A DNA stretch of 64,000 nucleotides from Lasiosphaeria ovina. Lineage: Eukaryota; Ascomycota; Sordariomycetes; Sordariales; Lasiosphaeriaceae. The notes under the pieces are model-generated. The model saw nothing but the letters and a program-made list of their open reading frames with translations, ran no database searches and had not been told where the DNA came from. The first letter of the stretch is position 1; each line of letters opens with the position of its first letter. The translations under genes were made by a program, and so were the position numbers. Shown here one piece after another: positions 43,770-54,054 of the stretch. The stretch lies in NCBI GenBank assembly GCA_033439765.1, contig JAULSN010000001.1, positions 4,960,001 through 5,024,000 of the forward strand, in the 5' to 3' direction.

Positions 43770-45020
43770 ATGTCGTCAGAAACTGGCGAGACCGGCAAGG
43801 CGGGCGTCATTGTTGCCCCTGACGATGCAAGTCCCATGGACAAACTTGTAAGCGATTACTATCTCTGTCCAGGATGAATGCACAACATTGACTAACCCTT
43901 CGCTTCCGCGCCGCAGGCACATTCTGTTCTCGACGACCTATTATACAACATCGTCCATGATCTCCTCATCAAAGTGCACCGGGATGAAAAGATGGCCCGC
44001 GCCAACACAGCCGCGATCAGAGTCGAGAAGCTGGCTTCGGAAGCCTCAGATTCATCGACACCGGATGCGAAACCAGATAAACGCATAGAAACCGAGGCAG
44101 CTATCTACGAGGATGGACAGGTCCTGTTGAAGGGCAACCCGTTGAAGACGACAAAGGAGATCATCTGCCCGCGATGTCACCTCCCACGGCTGCTCTACCC
44201 GACCGACGGGAAAGGCGCGAAGAAGCCTGAGCCTGGCGTCGTCTACTGCAAAAAGCACCCCTATATTGAAAAGCCGGGGTTCGACATCTACGGACAAACT
44301 TGGGTTGCTCCGGGTCCCGGACGAGGCAAGAAGAAGAAGGACATGGAGAAGAAGCTGGATGGCGACAGTGCCAATTCTCCAGCAGCTGGGGCAGAATCGA
44401 GTGCTAAGGACCGTCCTCCAAATGTCCTCAGCTACCCAAGCGCCACTTGCTCGAAGTGCAAGCGGTGCATCTTGGTGACGCGACTCAACAATCACATGGG
44501 ATCGTGCATAGGCAATAGCGGGCGTAATGCAAGTAGGGCCGCAGCCCAGAAGATTAGCAATGGGGGCAGCAATGCGGGCAGTCAGAATAACGACAACACG
44601 CCGCCCGGCAGTCAAAAGGGAACACCACTGCCGGGTAGCCGTGCCGGGAGCCCTAGGAAGCGCGATGGCGATGAGTTTGACGAAGATGCGGACGAGTCAG
44701 ATCCCACAAACCCCAAGAAAAAGAAGCTCAAGCCGACCCCCCTGCCTAAGAAGGTGATCTTGAAGACTAAAGCGCCCACCAAGAAGGAAAAGGTCAAGAG
44801 CACATCCATGCTCAATGTGGAACAGAAGGCCGATGACGAGATTTCGGCTGTGCAGGTGGCTCCAAAGAAGAGCACCCCAAAAGTGCCGTCGCCTGCCAAG
44901 AAAATAAAGCCCAGCTCGATACCGAAGCCAACGATGCCATCACCGGCCCCGAAGAAGAGCAAGAGAGATCGTGACCTCGAGTCCGAATCTTCGGGAACGT
45001 TGTCTTCGCCGCCACAGTGA
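43770..45020 (+). CDS. Sgf11-like zinc-finger protein (candidate SAGA subunit)
   Basis: Exons 43770..43847 and 43917..45020, 393 aa. The intron is 69 nt (donor GTAAGC, acceptor ccgcag), phase 0. An N-terminal helix VLDDLLYNIVHDLLIKVHRD is followed by a first metal-binding-like set, ICPRCHLPR (C110, C113) with VVYCKKHP (C137, H140). A second finger, TCSKCKRCILVTRLNNHMGSC, has spacing C204-x2-C207-x11-H219-x3-C223, as in the Sgf11 finger. The last 160 residues are Lys/Pro/Ser-rich with several nuclear-localisation-like KKKKLK and KKSKR patches. By family, Sgf11 anchors the H2B deubiquitinase module in SAGA. The assignment is tentative because the protein is much longer than yeast Sgf11 and has an extra zinc-like motif; an Ataxin-7-type relative is possible. 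Confidence 0.68.
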
Positions 45021-45555
45021 AAAAAGTGTGTCTTTGGAACACACAAAACCGTGCGACATTACGTCGGATTTCTTCGTCTTCCTTGTTTTTGGTCCTCTTA
45101 CGAATCAAATCCAGGCCTCGGAGGCTAGCCCTTAGGAAGCACCGGGTAGCGGATTACTTCGACCTACGAGGCACCGCTGCGTCACAACTTCTTTTTTTTC
45201 CGGCAACATACTGCATTGGTTAGAGTGTTATGGGGGTTTTGCATCCCTGACGGATCGGGTTTGGAGCGTTTTTTTCTGCATTATATGGGACTCATGGCAT
45301 TCTGGACTTTGTATCAAAAGAGCCGGGTAACAAGGCAGTGGGCCAAATGGCTTGGGATCTTCTTGGACCATGTTGTATAAAAGAAGCTAAGACCGCTCGT
45401 CCACCGCCCGCTGTGGTCCAACGAAAGATGCCAGTGGTGGCTATACCCTCACTAGGTATTACGGAATTATTTTGTGTACTTTAACATGCTTCCCGCGACC
45501 TACGAGACAGCCTTTCCAAACTCGTGTTGGTGAGGTATGTGTCAGAAAAGGATGC
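45021..45555. other. convergent intergenic region, no gene seen
   Basis: 3' flanks of the zinc-finger gene (+) and the cyclophilin gene (-). No coding signal. Confidence 0.6.
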
Positions 45556-46286
45556 CTAGGCATTTAATTCCTCATCCACACCTGCGCCCTCGTTCGCGTC
45601 CTCATCCACACCCTCGCCCTCGTCGTCGTCCTGTGCTACTCGGGCCTTTATGATCTTGACAGTCTCCAACGGGTGGTCCTCCTCGTCAGTTGGCACTAGA
45701 CCCATCCTGTGAACAACCTTCATGCCTTTCTTCACACGACCGAAAATGGTGTGCTTGCCGTCGAGCCATGGAGTTGGGTCCAAGGTGATGAAGAATTGAC
45801 TCCCGTTTGTGTTTGGGCCTGCATTTGCCATGCTCAGGATGCCGGCACCAGTGTCTTTTTGTGGCCGAATTCAGTGAGTATTTTGACATGAAGGAACCAG
45901 AACACAAGAGCTGTGATGTGGCATTATATGGATTGGAAAACTCACGCTTGAGCTCGTTGCTGATCTCATCTTCAAATTTCTCGCCGTAGATACTGCTACC
46001 ACCCCGGCCCGTGCCCGTCGGGTCTCCTCCCTGGATCATGAATTTCTTGATGATACGGTGGAAGATGACATCGTCATAGTAGCCGCGCTCCGCCAGCGTC
46101 TCGAAGTTCTTGCATGTCTTGGACGCATGTAGGTTGTAGAGCTCTACCACGATGGTACCCTGCATCAACAGGTCAGCAATCGAGACATATCGGGAGAAAG
46201 GCTACCATGGAGAGGAAGGGCGGCTGATGCGATTTGCATAGATAGTTACCTACCATCGAGGTCTCAATTCTAATGTCGGTGGCCAT
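45556..46286 (-). CDS. Cyclophilin-type peptidyl-prolyl isomerase (PPIL1-like) with acidic tail
   Basis: Exons 46286..46254 (33 nt), 46159..45946 and 45854..45556, minus strand, 181 aa. Introns are 94 and 91 nt (GTAGGT/atgcag and GTGAGT/aaaaag). The start reads [19 protein letters not shown], as in PPIL1-type single-domain cyclophilins. Catalytic and cyclosporin-site residues are present: [30 protein letters not shown] and [13 protein letters not shown]. By family, PPIL1 catalyses prolyl cis-trans isomerisation and is a spliceosome component in the nucleus. After the core a Glu/Asp-rich tail of about 24 residues is added ([15 protein letters not shown]..), which the roughly 160-aa family standard lacks. 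All catalytic motifs look intact. Confidence 0.94.
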
Positions 46287-47188
46287 TTTAAGGGGACAGG
46301 GGCTGGCTTGCTGGCTTGCTTGTAAGTGACTGTAACTTTGGCCGTGAAATTTTCTGTGAGGTAAATGGTAGGTGCTTGGACAAGCTTGGGTGACTTTAGC
46401 TGATATTTTTGCGGTCTCTCTTCAATGTAAGACTTGGGGTTCCACAGGAAAGTGAGAGCAGGTTCCTCCTTTGATATACGTTGGATTCTGAATAATCATG
46501 GCGTGCGGCTCGCTCTCCAACATCTCGAAGGTGAAACAGACCAGAGGTGCCCGTTGGTGCTGCAAACGACTCGCCTGGCGGGGCAAGCGGCACAGTGAAT
46601 TCACTGTGCATATTCCGATTATTAAACTCTAATGGGCGAAAATTGGGCGAGAGGCACTGTGCGAATAAGCAACAGTAAGTCGGCGAATCTCACTACCAAG
46701 ATAGGTAGCGGCATTCCCTTCACTTTCATTTGGCTTCGCCGTGGAGACACGCTGATATGAGACGGGATGTTACCTATTCCCTGAAATCTGCAATACGTGC
46801 GGCCATGATAGGAAATTCTGGGGCGCTGCTTCTTACTAAGTACTTTTCTCACTGGGACGACAATGGAGTTGAGAGGATACCATTAAAAGCTTGTGCGAGC
46901 TTCCAAGCTGGTGTCATTAGGAATACATAAAACTACACAGAAAGCCCGATCGGTTCAGAATTACAATATTATCAAGGTATATAGACTCCGTGTAAGATAA
47001 CCTCGAAAAATTGTCCACGATTGAGGCTGGCTCAAAGCCACCAAAACAGAGCTACACAGCAGCCAAACTGTTACGCCTAGAAGGCTAAGAGATGGTCACC
47101 CTTTTCAACTCCCGATGAAGCCTAAAACAAAACATCATTATGATAGTTCTCCCAAGATTTGAGGTTCTCTTCGTGTCTCTATTCTCTA
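46287..47188. other. intergenic region, no gene seen
   Basis: 5' flank of the cyclophilin gene and 3' flank of the CFEM gene. Only short frames without recognisable similarity. Confidence 0.55.
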
Positions 47189-47819
47189 TTACAGTGCCGC
47201 AATAAGGCCGAGAAAACCGAGCACAACTCCGGCACCAAGAGCAACGGGAGTTGCAGCAGCATTGGTACTCGTCGACTTTGTTGATGTTGTCGACGGCGTC
47301 GGCGTCGGGGTGTTAGACAGACTAGGTGTAGTGATCGTGGTATTAGAGCCAGGGAAAAAGCTCGTCTGGGAGATGGTGCCAACCGATGTTGGAACCGATG
47401 TCGGGCCCGCAGTCGTGGCAGCACTCGTCGTCGACGCCGGCGTTGTGGTCGCAGCCGTAGCCAGGAAGGAAGAGCATTGCGCTTCGCCGGCCCTCGAGGC
47501 CTGCAAAATATCGGTACCGCTCGTGCAGCTGGCAAGCAGGCAAGGCACCACGTTGTTGACAATCGTGGTTTGCGTTGGACCGCACTGGCAAGCCATGTCC
47601 GAAGGCCCGCAGCCGGCAGCGCTAATGGCCGAAATAAGGCAAGCAGTCTGTCCAGAATATGTATTAGTCTCGATGAGTCGCACCGATTGAACGACTCCGT
47701 TTGCGGGAACATGTTTCTCAACCCGGGTAGCAACGCACAGCGCAGGTGGGCTGGCCTGAGAGATCCTGGGCGAGAACAGCCCCGACCGTGGCGGCAACGA
47801 GAGCGAGAGCGGCCTTCAT
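47189..47819 (-). CDS. CFEM-domain GPI-anchored cell-surface protein
   Basis: Exons 47819..47739 and 47647..47189, minus strand, 179 aa. The intron is 91 nt (donor GTGCGT, acceptor ggacag), phase 0. Residues 1-18 (MKAALALVAATVGAVLAQ) form a clear signal peptide. Splicing gives the eight-Cys CFEM pattern: PTC, TAC, AGC, MAC, CQC (second Cys), VPC, ASC and AQC. The Asp before CQC (PSDMACQC), implicated in heme binding in Candida CFEM proteins, is kept. A Ser/Thr/Pro-rich stalk and a hydrophobic C-terminus (VALGAGVVLGFLGLIAAL) fit O-glycosylation and GPI attachment. By family such proteins act in heme/iron capture, adhesion or host interaction at the wall; the specific role is unknown. An unspliced frame would lose the signal peptide and the first Cys. 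Confidence 0.94.
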
Positions 47820-50223
47820 TGTGAGATTGCTAATAAATCAACGCGGCTGTGAGTTGATGACGGGTCGAGAGCTCGTTGGGTCGGAAAAGTCGAAAAGACA
47901 GGCAAGATTGATGAGAGGTGGTGAGCTGGGGGAAGTTGTGCTTGTGAGCTGTTGGAAGCGAAAGCGCGCCCTTCTTTATTGTTTTTCCCACTGGGAGCTG
48001 GGCCATCAGCTTACTGCGTCCCTTGAGAGCTGGGATTAGTGCCAATCCGCGCCGCTTCACCCTGATTCGCTGGAGAAGCTCATCTTCAATTCCCGAGCGG
48101 CAGGGGGCAACACACCTGGCCACAGCCCCAGGTCCTGAAGAGGTTAGGCCGACTTCCCCAATGCCTTGGCGGCTGGAGAACCCGGGAGATCGCTCCTTCC
48201 CAAAGCCACTCCATCGTCAAGTCGGCTGTATCTGCTGCGGAATGAGCCGCTTTAGACGTCTGCCTTGTTGTCGAAACCCAGAGGATCCGAGAGCCTCTTG
48301 GCAAAACAGCCAGTCCCGGCTGTGTTATGTGAACAAGAGATTGAAAGAAATACTTTGCTGGCGACTAGAAACGTATATTTTCTATTCTGTATAACTTTCC
48401 ATCTTGGGCGCCCTTTGAGAAGGATAGCGCGGAGTGGAAATCTGGTGTAATGATGGTTCTCGTGAAGGAGGAATTTACCCAAGTAAGGTACCTAAGACAG
48501 CCCTCCTGGATCAGCAGTATTCTCGCCTGTATGTACAAGACCGAACATTTATAGGCTGAGCCAATTCAGTGAATGGCAAATGGTGGATTACCTGCACTCA
48601 ATCTTGAGGGATTCTTCGAAATAGATGCCAAGCTCGTAGTGCCAGCGTTTCCAACGTGCCGGAAATGGAGCATATCGAAGCAGGTATCTTCGCTCATTGG
48701 GTGCTCGAGCTAGAAGTTGTGGCTATGTTGATTAGGCAGCCACAGTACTCTGGCCTGTTTCTATTAAATGGGGTGGCTCACCGTAGGGAAGCAATGTTTG
48801 AGATGTCCAAGATTTGGATTCCTCAGGTCGTTAGTATCATCACGCCCAGAACTTCAGCTGACAGATGAGGAATATTATGGGTTTTTCTGGATGTCTTGGA
48901 GAATGCCGTGTCAATCTCACTCCTTTATCTATGGAACGCAGGTCTTTCTTCTTTCGGAACCTGTCATTAGCCAAGCCAAGCCTATCTCAAGAAGAAAGAA
49001 AAAAGAGAAAAAAGACAATCCCGCGAAAGGGGTCACCCCTTTACTCACTTTGACCCGAACAACAACAACCACGCCTCCGCATCGCAACCACAAATTCCGC
49101 CACATCAAAGGATTGTGTCTAGAAGCACTTCATATCTGGCGGCGAAATAGTGAGTGGCTGATGAAGAGGGTTGCTTCCGACCCCGGCTCCCCTTTTCTCT
49201 CGTTAGATTCGAATTCCAGACAAATCTTGACCACAGGGGAAGATCAGGGTGGTTGCAAACTTAGAGTTTTTCGATATAATTAGATATTCGTCATGTATGA
49301 AGCACACAGAGAAAAATCACTCTGATCCATCTTCGTTGATGAGCTGCTTGTTGGGTTCCTTTCCGTGCTTCGCCGAGTCCACTTCATATTTAGGTTGAGC
49401 GGTTCTATGTACGATAGACCATGGTAAGGGCGTATATTTGAGATCCAAGAAGGTACGAGCCATTGTACTGTCACCAACATGTCCTTGTCTTCTCCCACAA
49501 ATATTATATTCAAATTCACTACCCTTTCTGCTATAAGAGTGCTCTCCTTATGTATCCTCAAACCAAGATATCCCACCGTAGGCCTCGGGAGGAAATAATG
49601 CGCAGCACAGAAACTTAAAACCGCCCTCCAGTCAGGCGAGTGCGTTCCTTCCCTGTTATCACGCAATGCTGGGTCTTTCATCTGAAGTCCCCTCTTATCT
49701 CTCCTGAGGAAGTCACGCGGGAGCTCCTCCTGTTCTACCTCCTTCTCTACCTCCGCACCCAAACACGAACGCACCTTCCGTCCGTTCTCTGTATTCCCCC
49801 AGAGACGCGTCGCGTTTGGCGCTCTCGGTCGCCTTATCAGTGCAAGGCTTTTCCATTCGACCAGGTACTTATTTAGGCTTTCCCTCACCACGCCTACCGT
49901 CCCACACCTTTCCTTCCTTCCACACTCGTGTTCTGGTCAACTTCCTCGCGATCCTCGCAGCGTCAACACCTTGACATCACATTCATTCAATATCCGGTGT
50001 TTGAGAAAGGAATCATCTATTACAGGCCACCAAGCTTCAGTATCTCATTCTCTCATCCTTTTCCTTGGTCCTGGCGTTCTCACCCGCCTGGTGCCGCGAT
50101 CTTCATTATCCTCCATCCATAACCGCATCCTTACTCTCGCCCGGACTATCACCACTCCCGTTATACCCCCTCTCCCAACCTCATCAACTTTGCGTACCAA
50201 CATATCTCCTCACAGTATTGACT
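47820..50223. other. 2.4 kb intergenic region and leader of the RRM gene
   Basis: Divergent between the CFEM (-) and RRM (+) genes. The last roughly 600 bp (49600-50223) are strongly C/T-rich and likely form the promoter and long 5' leader of the RRM gene. Frames of 170-200 codons at 48768-49283 (+) and 49280-49891 (-) have no domain and are not called. Confidence 0.5.
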
Positions 50224-52662
50224 ATGGCGATGCCTCCTGTTAACGCGGGCACCCACTTCGGCGGCCACGCCGCAAACGACAATCGCGCAAGATCACCCAG
50301 TATGGGTTCGTCTGTCGACTATTCTAGCGACAGCGATGATGGTAAGTTTGCCTCCCCGCGTGTTTATTTTCATCAGTTCCCTCGATTCAAGCCCGCCTCC
50401 TCTCTTTCTCTGTTCTCATCCCCACTGGTGTTGAAAGCACCACACTCCGTACCTGGCTTGTTCCACGACGCTGACCGAATTGATGTATTCTAGCCGGAGC
50501 TCGCCTGTCGAGCGCGTCAGCTGAGGGATCACTGGATTTCAAGTTCCCCGGTCGTCTCAATCTCGCCAAAGCTAAAGGAACGAACAAAGCGTCAGTGCTC
50601 CAGTGTTCGATTGACTTTCCATTTGCTAATATCTCCTTGTCAAAGTGTTACCATTTTCCAGCTGGGCAAGAAGCCCAGTGGCGATGTCTTTGAAGGCTCG
50701 CTGTCGCCATTAGGCAATGACCAGGTCTCAATGAAGCTGCCCGAGACCCAGGTCGTGACTTCGCCAGCCAAAGATGTCGTCGACCTTGACAAGGCACGTG
50801 AACTGAGTGTCCGTTTCCACGAGGAGATGGCTCTGCTTTCGCCTGTCAAAACTTCAAACGACAGACGCATGGCACGTTCTGTCACCACTGGCGGCCCTAT
50901 GGGAGTGAACAGCCAGCCTCCGGCTTTTCTCCGAAACCAATTGTCATATACTTCGGTCCGGCACCAGAACCGTGAGATCGACGCGCAGGGACTCTACCCT
51001 TCAACCGCCTGCGTTTTTGTTGCCAAGTAAGTCGCAGCTGCTCTTTTCTAACAGCTGGCATTTCTAACGTTATTTGTACCGTAGTTTGCCCGAACCCAAG
51101 GATGACTGCGCCCTTGAGGCCGCTGTCACTCGGGTCTTCAGCCGATATGGTACAGTCTTCGTCAAGATTCGACGCGACAATAAGCACATGCCTTTCGCAT
51201 TCTGCCAATTTACGGTAAGCAACCCGATCCTAATGATCATTGTATCATCGCTAACCACTTGAGTAGAAGAACGAGGATGCCAAAGCTGCCATGGAGCAGG
51301 GCAAGGGTGCCATGATCTTTGGCCGCCCCTGCCGCACAGAGATGGTCAAGGCGAACTGTAAGTGCTTCCACCCTTTTCTTTACTAACTCACTACGGACGT
51401 CACTAATGATTTCTTAGGCTCGTTCATCGTTTGGAAGCGTCGCGGCGGTGATATCACAGTTGATGAAGTTCGTGAGCTCCTGGAGCCGTTTGGTGAGCTG
51501 ACCAAGTGCGAGCCCCTTGACGATGAGGTTCGGCATTCCATCAGAATCCGCTCTGCTGTTCACGTTGAATTCAGCAACTTTGATCCGAGCCGTGATCTGG
51601 GTTCTGTAAGTCTTCCTCTCATTGTCATTTGTAACCCGAATCTGCTAACCAGATCTCGTAGGGAGTTCGCCAATTCGGAGAGTATCAGATTGATCCCTTC
51701 GACCCCAAGAAGAAACTGTGGGCCGCCCGCCCCGATGCTGATAAAGAGTATCTCAAGCAATATGACGCCGATCGTCGCACCGTCTATGTTACTGGACTTC
51801 CCCTTGATGTTGACGATGCCGAATTGACGGACTTCTTTTCCGAGGTCGGCCAGGTGTCCAAGGTTCATATTGTCAAGAGACCTGGATACGATGGTAAGTT
51901 GCCAACCCTTACTCCAAAATGCAGCCCACCCTTCCGCTAACCACAAGAATAACCTGTAGGAGTGATCTACCGGGCATTTGCATTTGTTGAGTATGCCCGA
52001 GGAGACATGCCCGACAAGGCGGTCGATCGATTCGTGAGTTTTCTTTGACGCCACCTCCTTCATCTAATGCTAACCACTTCACACAGAGAAACGATGTCAT
52101 GCGTGGCCACAAGCTCAAGGTTGAGCGCAAGATCAGTAAGCATCAGATGCGAACCCCGCGGCGCGTCAAGTCGTTTGCCTACCTCACTGGCAACCCGTCG
52201 GATGGTATTGAGAAGCATCAAGCAGCCAACCCCAAGACGCCTGCCGCCTTCGAGGGCTCAGAGCAGTCTCCAGCCGTCATTGCGTATGGGACCCACATTA
52301 CTCCGGCGTCAGCGCCACCCACCCAGGGATTTATGATGTACCCCGGCGTCGGCCACCAAATGCTCACCCCGGGATACATCAACACTCCCATGGGACCCCA
52401 CGGAACGGTTTTCGGCTACAATGGTATGCCAGTCACGCCCTCTCCCGTTCCGACCGGATACGCGCCGTATATGGGCGCATACTGGCCTGGAGTCCCTTCT
52501 TCACAGGATCGCACCGCAGGAATGCCCCATGGCCTATACGGCTCGCCTTCCATCGTAGGCGGTGCTATGGTCCCGGGTCCTGCGGGCCCAAACTACACCC
52601 CAGTCCACTATGGCGCGAACTTTGGCGAGGATGTTGGCAACGACAAGAAGTTCAGCGCCTAG
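50224..52662 (+). CDS. RNA-binding protein with three RRM domains
   Basis: Nine exons: 50224..50341, 50494..50590, 50646..51026, 51085..51214, 51267..51357, 51418..51605, 51662..51893, 51960..52033 and 52087..52662; 628 aa. All eight introns have GT..AG ends and 51-152 nt lengths, and several have ctaac/ctgac branch sites. RRM1 (about 192-270) starts with RNP2-like CVFVANLPEP. RRM2 (about 272-345, CSFIVWKRRGG..) is degenerate. RRM3 (about 374-455) has RNP2 VYVTGLPLDV and RNP1-like RAFAFVEYA. The N-terminus is Ser-rich and the last 170 residues are Pro/Gly/Tyr/Met-rich and disordered. By family it should bind mRNA in the nucleus or cytoplasm. I do not recognise a named orthologue. Intron density is the highest in the window. 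Confidence 0.93.
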
Positions 52663-54054
52663 AGACTCTGAGTCTTTACTTTTCGCGATTTGGTTGCACT
52701 CCTCTTGTCCGTCCAAGTCGATCCTAACCATATTTTCAGTGTCTTGGGGTTGACCACTCTAATACTTGGTGCGCCTTTCGAGGCCTTATACGGCCAACAT
52801 CATTCTCTCATAATATTGTTCAGCATACATACTTCGCCCAAGAGTCGGATCTTTGGCGAGTCTCGAACCGATCTTACAGACAGGGTTCGTTTTCTCTCGG
52901 AAACCGACAACGCAGGGTCTTCACAGACAGTTTGCGATATCGGCGGCGGTACTTGAGAATAGTACTCGCCAGGGATGTCTCAGAGACAAAGCTCTTGACG
53001 ATGACACGCCTATGAAGGGGCGTTCGTGGTGCATAATTTCTTGTTGGTCTTTGTATGGATTTCATCTCGGTTCAGGAATGTACGGGGCAGAGGATATAGC
53101 GTCGGCGTCTGTGTCGGAGCTTTAATAACTCCCCGCATATTTTCTTCGTGGCATTGGTGGTATTTGGGAAAAGGACCCACGACTAATTTTGTGGTAACGC
53201 GGATGAGTTCTGGGTGGAGATGTATCTAGTTTTACATCACTTCATGTAGTCTCTCGATGGTGCTATTTCACTTAAATGAGAGAGGCAAACCCATAGATGA
53301 CACAGCCAACCCCATAGTTGCCATAACAATCAACACAATTCAGTCATCATCGCGCTTCGCGTGTTGCATCTCTTGAACTCGGCGGTATCTTCAAAGTATC
53401 TGTACCGCGGGCCATGTCAAGCGAGACTCTAGAGATTGGGGATCGAATCGAGAACGATGAGGTTCATCAAAAGGACAAGACATAAATACCAAAACGCAAT
53501 ACTAACAGCCCGGTTTTAATAGCCCAGCTTGAGCTGATAAAGAGACGACCCGGTATGCACGTTATGGAAGGGTTAGGGGTGTTAGGGGGCTTAAAGTGCT
53601 CCGCTCTTAGCATTTGGTGTGGCAGCTCCAAGGCAGCCCCCCACGCTTACATATGCGGGCTTCCACACTTGACACATTCGTCTCAGTCCATGATATGGGC
53701 ACGCTGACGACGAGCCTTGCAGGGGGAAGGAAAACTTGAGTGATATCGCCCGCCGAAGCGCTGAGGGAGCAAAGACTACCGCTGTAGCGGCTTGGCCTAC
53801 CATACTAGGTCAGGAGTATTCGTACTCCACTCGGTATCAACTCTCTAGGTCTAGGACGGAATACCTCGGAGAACCCACTCTCCCCACGACCCCACGAGAA
53901 ATTTGCAGTTGAAATTGGGGGACTTTGGAGGGGTAGCATTAAACTTCTCGAGAACAACAACAAGACAGACAAGAACACCAAGGACCGCGACGAGATTTAC
54001 GGCACGCCTTCTACAAAAAACTACATCACAGGCGGCTGCCTACAGCTTTACAAC
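52663..54054. other. intergenic region, no gene seen
   Basis: 3' flank of the RRM gene and 5' flank of the symporter gene. It includes two TTAGGGG-like units at about 53571-53588. Frames are short and without domain signal. Confidence 0.55.

Noticed and set aside
49280..49891. 203-codon minus-strand frame upstream of the RRM gene
   Set aside because: No recognisable motif; lies in the C/T-rich leader region.
53571..53588. TTAGGGG-like units suggesting an interstitial telomere repeat
   Set aside because: Only two imperfect copies, which is not enough for a telomeric tract.
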